A DNA stretch of 64,000 bases from Acanthosepion esculentum (GCA_964036315.1 OZ038482.1:12057989-12121988), one strand, 5' to 3'. Positions 47,831 to 59,099 are shown, counted from the first letter of the stretch. Translations and numbers: made by a program. Notes: generated from the letters alone by a model not told the origin.

Positions 47831-48659
47831 AAAACTAGTGACAATATGATTTTAATTTTGGATTACATGATAATACATATGGACAAAATATGTGTATGGT
47901 TTATAGTAACCAAATTAATGATAATTTGTGTTTCACTAGGCTTAGGGTGGAAAGATATATAAGACTGGGCCCTGAAAAGTAGAATCAACAGAAAGACGAT
48001 ATGAGACGTGGTAAACTTAATTATTTTATTCAAACTACTGCTGGATCCATTTTGCTTCCAGCATTCCCTTATAATAGTCACCATGATCAACATTATTGAT
48101 ATTGTCACAAACAACTTGAATAGATTTGATTTCCTAAAACACAGATATTCAATCAGGAATGTTTTCTGAAATTTTCATAATTTTTATTTTTTGGACATGC
48201 GTCTTCATCATTGTTATTTTGACACATTTTTTGGCAGATATAATTATTGGTCTTTTTTCAGAAGTGTAGTTAGTGTAGTGTTACTGATTCGCAGGAAGTA
48301 GCATGCACTCAACTGCCTCATGGGTAATAGCCGTAGCTATTTATAGTCTTTGTGACTTCCTGTGTAAATGAGTCACTTCATCTCCCTGTACCGAAGAGGT
48401 TTTATCCCCTTATTTTCCCTGGTACTTCTTCTGGGAGCCTTTGTCTCCCCACAATCTTCCTCCCTTTCCCTTTAAGCCTTTTCTTTTTTTCATAGGTGTG
48501 TTCCGCCAATGATTGTTTATCTTCAGAGTTCATATTGCTCTCAATTCCACTGTCATGTTTGTCTTGCCTTGACACTTTCACCCTCCTTACTTTCAGGCTC
48601 TTTGTACATGTTTTAATCACTATCGTGTTGCAACCTGTAGTCTATCTGCGCTAACATCT
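47831..48659. other. Spacer, nothing recognised
   Basis: The minus-strand open frame 48402-48620 is lysine-rich and has no recognisable motif. No element ends other than the adjacent LTR were seen. Confidence 0.5.
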
Positions 48660-49203
48660 TGTCGCAGTTAGCTCCTCCTCATTTCCTTAACCCTTCAACA
48701 GGGGTCTCTCTCTCTCCCGGGAGTATAAATACTGGCTAACCTTTCGTCTCTTCCTCTTTTCTCTGCTTACGCGCACGTGCGAGCAACTATCTCGACTTAG
48801 GCCGCAACCTCGCGCGTGAGGCAAGGTATACATAACTTTCTCTTAAAATTTCCAATATGTGAACTCTTATACACAACCAGCGTTTTCCATATTCTGGGAA
48901 CACGCTAAAACAAAATTCACCCCGTACGGACATTCAACTCAACACACACACAACTTTCCATACAGACACTGTAACATTTTATTCATGTCTTCTATGTATT
49001 TGTAATTCGTGTATTAATCTATTTGTTATTAATATATATTTGTTTTGTACATATATATCGGGTCTTCTTGTTTGTTTTATTTATCTTGTTTGGACTCCAT
49101 CTAAGTCCAACATTCTTATGTAGCTGGACCGGCCAGCGGAAGCCTTAACCTAGAGATAACTCATCTTCTCTTCTCACATTCACACACCGCACGGTCCTCT
49201 ACA
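48660..49203 (+). mobile_element. Solo LTR, family A copy 2
   Basis: This 544-bp element begins TGTCGCAGTTAGCT and ends GGTCCTCTACA, with ATCT on both sides (48656-48659 and 49204-49207), a perfect 4-bp duplication. TATAAAT is at 48724-48730. It is the reverse complement counterpart of 1428-1947. It is not an LTR of the neighbouring Gypsy element, which lies on the opposite strand and has a different leader. Confidence 0.92.
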
Positions 49204-49385
49204 ATCTCATTTCCATTTTTTCTATTGTCACAGTGTTTTGTGCGTGCTGGATATGACGATAAACTACATCCGCGTCCTGGGTAAGACGATAAACTACGTC
49301 TAACAGCAAGGCCTCTGATAATACGTTTTTGAAAAAATAATTTTACCAGCTGTATATTTTTGCAAAAAAGAAAAAAATAATAATA

Positions 49386-49862
49386 TTACCAACAGCTTCT
49401 TATCTCTAGCAAAGTCACAGGCAGTTCCTTTATCGTATTGTATAACACTTTACTGGTTCCATCTTCAGCTTGTAATGCCGTTATTACCGAGTCTTCCAAC
49501 GGTTCGCTTTTCGCCGGTATTAATCGCGATAGTCCATCAGCGTACCCAATTTTCTTTGATGGTAAAAACTCAAGTTTGAAATTGTAGTTTAGTAACACAG
49601 TTCCCCATCTTAAAAGTATGTTCGCTGTATAGACTGGTAGACCTTTTTTTGAACCGAAAATCGCAAGAAGGGGTTTGTGGTCCGTTTGAAGCGTGAACTC
49701 TCTCCCATAAATATATCTGTGAAAACGAGTTATTGCAAATATTATGCCTAATGCTTCCTTTTCGATCTGTGAATAGTTTCTCTCCGCCGGTAATAATGAT
49801 CTAGATGCGTGCGCAACGGGTTTCTTTGTAATCGTCCCGTATCTTGTGTAGAATACACGCAC
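49386..49862 (-). pseudogene. Ty3/Gypsy RNase H and connection region
   Basis: Reads EKEALGIIFAITRFHRYIYG, FTLQTDHKPLLAIFG and YADGLSRL, the typical RNase H to connection segment of Gypsy pol. It overlaps the RT frame by about 60 bp in another frame, so a frameshift separates them. Homology ends at 49386; the integrase domain is absent. Confidence 0.85.
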
Positions 49863-50760
49863 CTACCCCATGTGAGCTCGCGTCACTTGCAATAACGATT
49901 TCTAATTCGGGATCGAAATGTGTCAGTGCTAGTTCCGAAGTTAATTTTTGTATTATTTCCTTAAACGCATTTTTACAGTCTTCTGTCCAATTCCAATTAT
50001 TCTCCTTTTTTAGTAACTCATTTAGTGGGGCCCTCAATTTATGCATATTATCAATAAATTCGCCATAGTAGTTAGCTAGGCCCAGGAAACTTTGTAATTC
50101 TGCAACGTTTTTTGGTTCAGGCATGTTTTTAATTGCCGATGCCCTCTCTGGGTCTGGTTTCCTGCCATTTTCATTAATTATATGGCCTAAGTATTTAATT
50201 TCATTTAGGAAAAAATCACACTTTTTTCCTTTTACTTTAAACCCAAAGTCCTGAAGTCTTCTGAAAACCTCCTTTATGTGCGATGTGTGCTCTTCAACAT
50301 TGTCGCTCTGAATTAGAATGTCATCCAGATAAGCGGTCGCAAAATTCTGGCCCCTGAGCATTGTGTCCATCGTCTGCTGAGAAATTGCTGGTGTAACTTT
50401 TACCCCGAACGGTAGTCTGTTGAATTTGTACAACCCTTTGTGCGTATTAATACATAGAATTTTCGTACTCTCTTCTTGTACTGGGATTTGCAGATAAGCC
50501 TCACTTAGATCTATTTTGGAAAATATCTTACCGCCGTTGAGCTTTGTAAATATTTCCCTGGGCTCGGTAATGGGTAATGATGGTCTTTTATAGCCTTATT
50601 TAGCCCCGTCAAAAAATCTGCGCATACACGGATTTCTCCTGATTTCTTTTTTACATAGACTACCGGTGCTGCCCATTCACTAAACTCTATTTTTGAAAGG
50701 ATCCCAGTTTGTTCAAGTCTCTCTAATTCTTTGTCGATTTTTCTATAGTAGCCAACGGTA
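49801..50760 (-). pseudogene. Ty3/Gypsy reverse transcriptase, frameshifted
   Basis: Upstream broken frames give IEFSEWAAPVVYVKKKSGEI and a VCADF motif (about 50600-50690). The long frame (50433-49801) has FNRLPFGV, the catalytic TAYLDDILIQS (about 50320-50340), YLGHIINENG, LQSFLGLANYYGEFI and the RNase H start ASDASSHGVGA. Order and motifs fit the K02A2.6/Mag-like branch of Ty3/Gypsy, an assignment made from memory. The RT start is separated from its fingers by frameshifts, so no functional enzyme can be made. Confidence 0.88.
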
Positions 50761-50921
50761 CGTTTCGCTTCTTTCTAAATACTGGTTGGACGTTTTCTTT
50801 TAATTCAATTCTAGCTGTGAATTTGTTGCATCGTCCCAACCCGCTCGCAAATACCTCGGGAAATTAATTATATAATTCTTCCTTTAACTTTGTCGCCTCT
50901 GATGGTTCACCGTCTAACTTT

Positions 50922-51203
50922 TTATAAAATGAGCTGATAGGTAGGTCCCAAACGTCGAAATTTTGCACCCAGTCTGTATCTTTCATTACGTATATCTTGA
51001 GTTTTTTTTGTTTTCCCGTGAAATTTAACATTTACGATTATTTCTCCTTCGAATTTTATACGCTTTCCTGTCACCGACTTAGCAATATTTTGTGTATGTA
51101 ACATGGTTGGTCTTTTAAGCTTTTTCCATGTCTGTAGGTTAATTATCGTTAGATCGGAACCCGTGTCTAGTTGCAATTTTATCTTTTTCTTCAAGATCCA
51201 CAT
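50922..51203 (-). pseudogene. Ty3/Gypsy aspartic protease
   Basis: The frame contains KLQLDTGSDLTIINLQTWKK, with the DTG active-site triad of retroviral-type proteases (near 51135-51175). It overlaps the zinc-knuckle frame upstream and is followed by stops before the RT. Confidence 0.85.
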
Positions 51204-51417
51204 ATTTCCTTATGTTGGTATTGTCTTCGTCATGCATCCTAGTAGCTCTCATCCAACTAGTAGCTTTTCTATTCCTACATTTGGATGCCTTGTGCCTCAT
51301 TTTTCCACACACAAGACAGTTTTTATATTTAAAACGGCAATCCTTATTCGAGTGTAGTCCTCCACATCGATAAGATGCAGGTGGGGGGGGGCTTATATTT
51401 GCTTCGATTTTCGTCAT
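51139..51417 (-). pseudogene. Ty3/Gypsy nucleocapsid zinc knuckles
   Basis: Reads YRCGGLHSNKDC then CLVCGKMRHKASKC. The second is a full CX2CX4HX4C knuckle. In the first, the residue where a leading cysteine is usual is serine, so it is incomplete. It lies one frame away from the gag body, overlapping it around 51344-51417. Confidence 0.85.
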
Positions 51418-52302
51418 AATTTGCCCTATATGTTGTACTTTTTCCCTTATTATAGAATTTTTGTTTTCTTTCCGGGGAGGGTGATGAACGTAAACTTTTG
51501 TTTAACTTACGTATATGAGATACTCCTGACTCCTCAATGTTCTTCGAGTCTTTCTTTATACTCAAGCATTTTTGACAATCTTCTGATAATTGTTGTAGTG
51601 TTAGTCCAGGTTCATTTTGTAGTTTTGAAAGCATTCTTTTGCGCATTTCATTATCTTTTGTTGAGACTAACCCTTGAACAAAGATGAAACACTTGAAATT
51701 GTCCGGTGTTAATTCTGCCAACTTGAAGTCGTCACAATGTTTATTCACGATTGCGGCAAACGTGGAATAGTCCTCATTTTCGCCATTTACCAGGTTAAGA
51801 CATGTCCACCTCTTATTAAAGAGTGATGTTTTTGGACTGAAAAACTCTGTAAGACATGTAACTGCTTCGTCAAACGTTAATTCTTTCGTCTTTTTTGGCA
51901 AAATGTAATCCACAAATTTTGTGTATTCTTCAGTTCCTAATTTTCTGAGCAACAGACGTGGCTTCTTTGCTTCTGTCCAATTTGGACAATCAATGTTAAA
52001 GATGTCTTCGTGGCGTCTAAAATAATCCCCGAAATTTTTATCCTCTTCTAGGGAGTATTTGAAAGTTTCTATCGTATTCCACACTGCGTCTTGGGAAAAA
52101 GTCGCCTCTTTTTCGACATTTTGTCGTTTGTTACCCCTACCTTTAATATTAGTTCCTGCGTTTGTAGTAATTGTTTATGCCATTTTTCTTCCATTCTTTC
52201 TTGGAATTGTAATTGTTGTTCGTTTTGTCTTTCTTGGAGTTGTAATTGCTGTTCATTTTGGTATTGTACAAGTTCTACGAAAATACTTTTAAAATCCTCC
52301 AT
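51344..52302 (-). pseudogene. Ty3/Gypsy gag, split by a frameshift
   Basis: The N-terminal frame (52302-52069) begins MEDFKSIFVELVQYQNEQQ and is Q/E-rich with coiled-coil character. A frame change near 52070-52084 leads to the gag body (52084-51344): FKYSLEEDKNFGDYFRRHED, LLLRKLGTEEYTKFVDYILP and TPDNFKCFIFVQGLVS, typical of the capsid-like region in this Gypsy branch. A second frame change leads to the zinc knuckles. The start at 52302 follows directly after the duplicated leader. Confidence 0.82.
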
Positions 52303-52385
52303 GAAAGAGTCTTACGAAAAACTCGATTTTCTGTGTTTTAATCCTCGTAAATCGTCAAGTTGATGTGGATACTGGCAAAAACGGC

Positions 52386-52490
52386 AATTTTTTTCTTTTT
52401 GTGTGAATTCGAATACCTCGTCGCCAATTTGTTGTGGACGAGGGAGAATTTTTTTTTCCTTCCCGTGTGAGTTCGATATACTCATCGCCA
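52386..52490 (-). repeat. Duplicated leader / primer-binding region of the Gypsy element
   Basis: On the minus strand two similar segments follow one another: CAAATTGGCGATGAGTATAT with TCGAACTCACACGGGAA, then CAAATTGGCGACGAGGTATT with CGAATTCACAC. TTGGCGAYGAG just after a CCACA end is where a primer-binding site is expected. The duplication is tandem, with a unit of about 75-80 bp. Confidence 0.65.
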
Positions 52491-52674
52491 ATTTGCTGTG
52501 GATTCCGGGATGAAAACCGATATCAAACGCCAGGAATAGATAAGGAAAATAAATGTATTAACGTAATAATACAAACTGGTAATACGGGTTAGTAGATCCA
52601 GGAATGCGGGTTAGTAGCAATAATATATATACAGTCTTGGTATTGAAGTATCGCGGTATGACTCCTGGTACACA
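52491..52674 (-). mobile_element. Probable 5' LTR of the Gypsy element
   Basis: In minus orientation it would begin TGTGTACCAGGAGTCATACC and end GGAATCCACA directly before the leader, giving TG...CA ends and about 184 bp. A TATA-like TGTATATATATTATTG lies inside. No second copy of this LTR is present in the window, so its ends are inferred. Confidence 0.5.
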
Positions 52675-53942
52675 AAAAGGAAATTTTGGGGCAAATTTTG
52701 TATTTGTACCTTTTTCTTTCATGTTGTAATAAATGTTTTCCTTTTAAAATCTTTTGCACTAGTTGAGTCTTGCTCTTAAAGCTGTTTTATTCACAAATAA
52801 GTATTTATGAATTCAAAAGATCATTTAAAAATGATTGATTTCTTAGGCTGATCGATTTAGAGGCTTTATTTTCAATATAGGATGATGAATGTAGAAAAGA
52901 TTATTGTTAAAAAGTAACAAATTTCATAACATTGTTTATTTGTAATTTCATTCAGATGATAAGATTTCTTTTAAACTAAAGATTACAAGAATTATCTCCT
53001 TTACAAGTTACCTGACACCTAGTGTCAAAGTCAGGCTATAGTATTCTGAAGTATATCACTCATTTTCATCTGTCTTTTTCTTGCTTCCTGTAAATCAATG
53101 TATAACACAGATGGATATATTATGACTGGCAAAGAAAGAGACTTCAAATATGAATAAAATACTTTGAAAAAATCTGTGCATTCTTTTGGCAAATAAAGGT
53201 GAGTTATAAGTCCTTTCCAAACTACATTTATTTTGACATTTGTCAAAGTTTAACCCATGTCCCTGTAAAAAAAACTCATGTTAAATGTGCTATATTAAGC
53301 GTATGGTGACAGATCAAAGAAACGACGGAGCTTTAAGAAATAAACAATTATATTAACAGAAAAATACAACAAATAGTAAATCGGTGTAAATGTCTCTCAT
53401 TGAAAGAAAGAGATAAGTTGAATCGTAAAAGTCACTCACAGAGGCGTAAGGTAGAAGGGAGAGTGATTTGTGACTTACTGCGGTGACGGTCTTTGGCGAG
53501 TTGTCTTTGGAAATGTGAGGTCGCATTCTTGTGAATCCTGGCTATTGTGCCGTCCGACTGCCGAAGATGTCCCTTTCATGGACTTTTATATCCTTTTCTT
53601 AGGCTCAGATCGTCTCCAATTTTTATTTTGTTTCTTTAGGCGGGAGTAGGTGCTATTGGGCTGAAATTCTGGATTGTATTTTTCTTTGAGTGTGTACGTA
53701 AAATGGAAGCTATGTGCGGAGCCGGCGCGCAGTTGACGGATTTTTAGTTCACATCTGACCAGTGGTGGAAATTTGTGTAACATGAATCAGAAGAAGATCA
53801 GGTTTTAGGAAGATTATAACAAATGCATAGTTTTTTTCTCTCTTGACACCATCATTACTGTATACTCCCTCTACAATTTTTATTGTTTTAAAAAAGTTAT
53901 TTATAGAATTTCAATAAAATCCAAACATGAAACTGAATTTAT
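52675..53942. other. 1.3-kb spacer, possibly containing an LTR-like remnant
   Basis: No gene recognised. On the minus strand GGATATAAAAGTCC (near 53586) looks like a TATA box, and TTAATATAATTGTTTATTTC (near 53340) could be a U5/polyadenylation region, but no ends or partner copy were found. Confidence 0.4.
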
Positions 53943-54189
53943 TGTAGCGGACCGTGGGTTTACGTGTTGCTAAATTAGAACATGTATGTAACTCCTGATA
54001 GAATATGAAAAGGTCCACTACAAGAATATGGCAGACTCAAGTTGAGTCAATCTGAAGATTTAAAGAAAACAAATAAGACCGATATATATACACACAAAAA
54101 GTATATGTATTAAAAAACAAAATTTACAATGGACAAAGACATCAACATTTGTATTTGTGCGTGAACGTAAAGAGTTCGTATTTTGATTA

Positions 54190-54227
<38 letters not shown>

Positions 54228-54409
54228 CATGGCGTTTTCCCACAAGTGGGCAAAACGCAAATCTCTGCGAGAGACTACATTATAGATGTGTTCGATAAAA
54301 ATGAAGGATGAAAAAGAGAACGAGGCAAGAAACCGCCCAGTATTTATAGTGTAGGGAGAGCGTACCCCAGTGAACAATTTGGACAATTAAGGAGGAGTTC
54401 ACTCCGACA
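53943..54409 (-). mobile_element. Solo LTR, family B copy 2
   Basis: Reverse complement of the family at 42522-43013, 467 bp, from TGTCGGAGTGAACT to GGTCCGCTACA in its own orientation. TTAT flanks both sides (53939-53942 and 54410-54413). The TATA box is at 54342-54348. A GT microsatellite (about 54191-54223) lies inside. Confidence 0.88.
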
Positions 54410-54588
54410 TTATACATTCTCTTTTTTCTTGAGAATTGACAAGAAAAATATTAAACACGATACTTGTAAATAAACAGGCTAATATATAAATAGTATTGTT
54501 TCGGACACCCCGGAGGGGGGCGCGATGGCCCGAGCGCCCCCGTGTCGGAGATGAACGATGTCACATTTTTATTTTGTGATCTGACCAC

Positions 54589-54589
<1 letters not shown>

Positions 54590-54635
<46 letters not shown>

Positions 54636-54652
54636 CGTGTGTGTGTGTGTTT
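54590..54652. repeat. GT microsatellite
   Basis: GT dinucleotide tract with GCGTGCGT interruptions, next to a GC-rich segment (54507-54545). Confidence 0.93.
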
Positions 54653-54689
54653 GTTCCAACTCGCGTCCAGTTGGCAGACGAAAAAAAAT

Positions 54690-55745
54690 GGGAGCGTAAC
54701 TTAATACACAGAGCCGACCGGTCAATACCAACCGTGTCAGAGCCGACCGGTCAGTTCCGTGGATTTACTTGACCTCCCACAGGGCCAGGTTGTGACACAA
54801 GGTCGGGGTTTAACGTAGAAAGGGAGGGGGAATGGACCCGAGTTTTCACCCGGGCCGCAGTGCTTTGGCTTTAGTTGGTCTTAGCTTGTCCAAGCTGGTC
54901 AGAGCTGGTCAGAGCTAGACATAGCTGGTCTTTAGCTTGTCATAGCTTGTCCAAACTGGTCAGAGCTGGTCAAAGCTAGTTAGACGTAGCCGTGATACTA
55001 CCAGCGCAGGGACGAATCCCTGCGACCGGCCTGTATCAGAGATCGAATCTCAGCCAAAAGGCGATCATCCAGCGAGTAATCTGAGAACAGATACTACACC
55101 GTGAATTTACTTGACCTCCCACAGGGCCAGGTTGTGACACAAGGTCGGGTTTTAACGTGGGAAGGGGAGGGGGAATGGACCCGAGTTTTTCACCCGGACC
55201 GCAGTGCTTTGGCTTCAGCTGGTCTTAGCTTGTCCAAGCTGGTCATGGCTGTTCCTGGCTGGTCATAGCTGGTCATAGCTTGTCCAAGCTGGTCAGAGCT
55301 GGTCAAAGCTGGTCATAGCTAGTTAGACGTAGCCGCGATACTACCAGCGCAGAGAAACCCCGTAGTCGAATCCCTGCGACCGGCCGTATCAGAGATCAAA
55401 TCCCAGCCAAAAGGCGATCGTCCAGCGAGTAATCTGAGAACAGATACTACACCGTGATCTTAGCCCTGAAGCCGAGAAGCGACTGGTAGGTACCGACCGC
55501 GAGCGGTCAGCACCGTGGATTTACTTGACCTCCCACAGGGCCAGGTTGTGACACAAGGTCGGGGTTTAACGTGGGAAGGGAGGGGAAATGGACCCGAGTT
55601 TTCACCCGGGCCGCAGTGCTTTGGCTTTAGCTGGTCTTAGCTTGTCCAAGCTGGTCAGAGCTGGTCAGAGTTAGTCATAGCTTGTTATAGCTGGTCTTTA
55701 GCTGGTCATAGCTTGCCCAAACTGGTCATAGCTAGTTAGACGTAG
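54690..55745. repeat. Triplicated GC-rich repeat with internal AGCTGGTC minisatellite
   Basis: GATTTACTTGACCTCCCACA begins near-identical copies at about 54762, 55105 and 55515 (the second reads GAATTTAC), spacing roughly 343 and 410 bp. Each then carries GTTGTGACACAAGGTCGG, GGGAATGGACCCGAGTTTT, GCCGCAGTGCTTTGGCTT and a variable run of AGCTGGTCAGAGCTGGTC and AGCTTGTCC words, ending TAGTTAGACGTAGCCG. Copies 1 and 2 continue with ATACTACCAGCGCAG and CGAATCCCTGCGACCGGCC; the latter contains a B-box-like AGTCGAATCCC in copy 2. Length differences come from the internal minisatellite. Confidence 0.9.
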
Positions 55746-55869
55746 CCGCTTACATGTTAAATTTCTTCCAATAAAAATTTCCAAAAAACACTCAAAACAT
55801 CAATAGAACATATCTCACCACCGAAGTCATTGAAAGATGTTTTCTCACACTTATATGTTAAATTTCTGT

Positions 55870-56095
55870 CAATAAAAATTTTAACATTACTTGCCACGCT
55901 TGTTATCGCTTCTTTTATTGAATATTGTTTTGCATTCTTATATATATATCTTTCAATGACCTACCAGAAGTATTCTATTGGATTCAGATCTGCAGAAGCT
56001 GCAAGCCATTCTATTAATTTGGTACCTTTGAAGGCATTTTTGATACAAGGACATTGCATTGTGGAATCGTCCATATTTTTCCACTCACCCCCGTT
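55870..56095 (-). pseudogene. Tc1-like transposase remnant
   Basis: The minus strand encodes LIEWLAASADLNPIEYFW followed by a stop and VIERYI. The W-x-x-x-S-x-DLNPIE-x-x-W signature surrounds the second catalytic aspartate of Tc1-like transposases. Only the C-terminal third is recognisable, and no terminal inverted repeats were found. Confidence 0.7.
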
Positions 56096-56105
56096 AAAAG
56101 ATTAA

Positions 56106-56690
56106 AAGACTAGTTTCGACCAATCAACACTACACATTGCGAAACTCGGCTTATTATTGGTCGAGACGACCCCAGAATGGTTTTACCGCCAAAAGTCACT
56201 GGAGCCTGTTCCAACTTCTCAGAGTAAATAAAAGGACAAATTGCAGTCCAATTCACCAGTCAGTAATTCGCCTTCAGAGAGATTTCCACAGAGATTCACG
56301 CGTGTCTACATTTTGACTAAAGGACTTTGCGCGCGTCAACACCTGACTCAACTTCCAACCTCTTTCTGTCTCTCTCTGAATTCATTGCACATTTCTAAAA
56401 AAAAGTGTTATCTACACTACTAAACAGAAACTGCAATTCAAGCATTAAGATAAAAAATACAGTCCAGGGTGAATAACTCTGTCAAAACAAGAACAAACAA
56501 AAATCAAGAAAAATCTCGCATTACATTACTTTAAAATTTATCTCTCGATAAATTTTCCTTAAATTTACATGTTGAACATTTTCTAAACAAAGGAACATTC
56601 CTGAACTGTAATTCATTAAGATACTTGATTCACATTTCGTCAAACATCCATATAACCATAACTGAAACACAAGCCTTTTCCAAATTGTAT
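56106..56690. other. Spacer with paired CCAAT motifs
   Basis: TCGACCAAT (about 56115) and ATTGGTCGA (about 56155) form inverted CCAAT boxes, and AATAAAAGGAC lies about 75 bp downstream. It looks promoter-like, but no gene follows. Confidence 0.35.
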
Positions 56691-57122
56691 TACAGTGTAA
56701 CCCGGATATAAGAGACCCGAATATAAGAGAAACCCGGATATAAGATAGATTTTATCTGGTCCCAAATTAGAGCCTGTGTTAATAAAACAAAATAAACCAA
56801 ACCCGGATATAAGAGAAACCCGGATATAAGAGACTTCGTATCCAGTCCCGACAACTCTCTTATATCAGGGTTACACTGTATAATAGACCAAACCCGGATA
56901 TAAGAGACTTCTTCTCCGGTCCCGACAACTCTCTTATATCCGGGTTACACTGTATAATTTATTGTACAGTGTAACCCGGATATAAGAGAGTTGTCGGGAC
57001 CGGAGGAAAAGTATCTTATATCCGGGTTTCTCTTATATCCGGGTTTGGTCTATTTTGTTTAGGTAAGTATGGCTCTAATTTGGGACCAGATAAAATCTCT
57101 CTTATATCCGGGTTACACTGTA
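56691..57122. mobile_element. Nest of pogo/Tigger-like miniature inverted-repeat elements
   Basis: TACAGTGTAACCCGGATATA starts at 56691 and 56965, and its reverse complement ends at 56880, 56954 and 57122. This gives elements at 56691-56880 (190 bp) and 56965-57122 (158 bp), with a half-element at 56881-56954 between them. Internal CGGATATAAGAGA motifs recur in both orientations. Ends are flanked by TA. There is no coding capacity. Superfamily assignment rests on the CAGTGTAACCCGGATATAAG-type terminal repeat and TA flanks. Confidence 0.85.
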
Positions 57123-57959
57123 TATGAATGTTCAGTGTTTTTCTAATTTAGTTCACGACTTCCGTTGTTTCTTTGTTCAATATTGCCTTGAGATTTATTC
57201 AACTTGTATGTCTATGCTTAATATTGTTGTGATTAATATGAAGAACATGCTTTTCACGCTTTACCATCTCAAACCAAAAAAACCTGATTTCACACTAATA
57301 TCATAGCAATCCCAACAGCATAATATTGTCTTGCATTAATTTACTCTTTACTTTAACGTCTCGTCGTTGTGACTGTGCCGCTGAAAAATGTTTTATTCAA
57401 AGATTTACAATAACATGATTGCCCACAAAACTAGTCTAAAACTCTACTCTCTATAACTGTTGTCTTCTAAGTCCTGTTGACTGACAATTTCTATAAAGGA
57501 CTCAGCCATCAGCCCCGTTTAATATCCATCTCCATTGATCACTAAAAATTATTGCTGATAGAAACAAATTTAAATTATTTATTGATGAGAAATCATGAAT
57601 TAAATAGCTAATTTCGAAGCATGAAAGTAGCCATGTTGCTCGAACTGATTCCATAGCATTAACTCCTCTATGGCCAATTGGTATTATTAAATTCCCAAAT
57701 GTATGTGTTGCTCATTAACAGGCCTATGAAGACAAGAGAAAGAAGGTCAACCTCTGGAAGTCAGAACTGAGATACACTTCCCCCTAAAAATAATAGTATT
57801 CTAAACTATTATTTAACATGCGAAGGAAAAACAAATTGATGTTTGTTAATAAGATAGCAATAAGATTTTTATTTGTGCTGCCAGAAAAAACTTGGGTAGA
57901 GTTAAGAAAATGCAGAATTCATGGTGAATAGTCGAGATCAATCTTATCTTTTAATTGCC
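57123..57959. other. Spacer, nothing recognised
   Basis: AT-rich; a short open frame at 57124-57306 has no motif. Confidence 0.5.
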
Positions 57960-58045
57960 ATGTCTCTTTAGGAAATACGCGATTATGCTTCTCCACAGCT
58001 TCCTATTCTATAAATATCTGAATTGCCATGACTGTTCTTAGGGGG
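57960..58045 (-). repeat. LINE 3' remnant related to 4660-4740
   Basis: Words GCGATTATG, CTTCTCCACA and CTTCCTATTCTAT parallel GCGATTATGATTCTCCACAT and CTTCCTATCCTTT at 4670-4700, upstream (plus strand) of the LINE remnant there. Short and diverged. Confidence 0.4.
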
Positions 58046-58214
58046 AAATTGTGGAGGAGTTTCTCATTGTCTCCATAGTTTTAGATTCAGAGTTTTTTTC
58101 CTCTTTGACTGGTTTCCCCGACAAAGCTAACAAGCCGAGTCTACCCTGCTATTTTACTTGTATAGTTGGAGGCAGGGAAAAAAAGATAAAATTTCATATT
58201 TTCTCAAGAATATT

Positions 58215-58325
58215 AATCTAAAGGGAATACAAAAGCTTTGACTGGAATTTGAACTCAGCCTGCTGATTTCATTTTCCACACTGATAAGTGTTACGCCACC
58301 TACATCCTGTATCCAGTTACAGTTG
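58215..58325 (-). repeat. tRNA-type SINE remnant
   Basis: The minus strand has TAGGTGGCGTAACACTTATC (A-box-like) and, about 45 bases on, GAGTTCAAATTCCAG (B-box-like). GAGTTCAAATTCC is a B-box form I associate with cephalopod SINEs. No tail or flanking duplication was seen. Confidence 0.45.
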
Positions 58326-58330
58326 CTGCA

Positions 58331-58913
58331 ACAACAATGGGACAAAGTTAGTCAAAATAAGTTTAATGTAGATCTCCAAAAGATCACTTTGTAGAAGTAG
58401 AACAGTTATTAAATATCTTATGTATGAGTTGAGAAGTTTCATTCAAGTTAGTGAAAGATCAATTGGAGATTGGAGATTGGAATCGTGCTTTTTATGTCAT
58501 TTGATTAGATGAAAAAGCAGTCATGGTAAAATGAATGTTGATTTGTTATTAAATAAGTTTGTTACAAAGTGTATTTTAATTAATTTCATGTCTATTTTTA
58601 AAACATTTTTCAAGTCAAAATTGGAGTGTGTTTTTCAGGCTGGGAAATATATTAATTGATTAAGGTGCTGTCCATGAAAGAATATATTACAAAAATACTT
58701 GTATTGAATTAATATTTATTTCACTGTTGATGAATTGGTGTAAAAAAATTCCATGATACAAGTCTTGACATTTTTTGCACAAAAAGTTGCAAAAGGATTA
58801 ACAAATCACACTCTGATACAATACACAGGAATATATGCAAGTGTTCATCATATTATCCTAACAATGGAATTACTCATTAACAGTATGAATATTTCAAAAC
58901 TTATATTTAAATA
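58331..58913. other. Spacer, nothing recognised
   Basis: AT-rich; no motif in the short open frames. Confidence 0.5.
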
Positions 58914-59010
58914 CTTGCATTATTTACATTATTCGGACTGTTACCCTCATCATCATTGCTATATTCACAACGTTTCGTCCGATCGGCTATTGGCCCGAGC
59001 CTGAGCCATT
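58914..59010 (+). repeat. Partial copy of the fold-back repeat arm
   Basis: ATTTACATTATTCGGACTGT, CATCATTGC and ACAACGTTTCG match the left arm at 6752-6825 with substitutions. It directly precedes the Gypsy gag remnant. Confidence 0.75.
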
Positions 59011-59099
59011 TGCAAGGATGTGTAACCAATGATAGCGACAGCAGCAAGAACAGATGACAGAGCAGTATCCCAATCAGAGAGTCATACGCCAATGATTCC

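Noticed and set aside
48402..48620. Lysine-rich 72-codon minus-strand frame
   Set aside because: Composition only; no motif, no homologous copy in the window and no supporting signals.
48660..49203. 3' LTR of the Gypsy element at 49386-52302
   Set aside because: It has the opposite orientation, its own ATCT target duplication on both sides, and does not match the inferred 5' LTR at 52491-52674.
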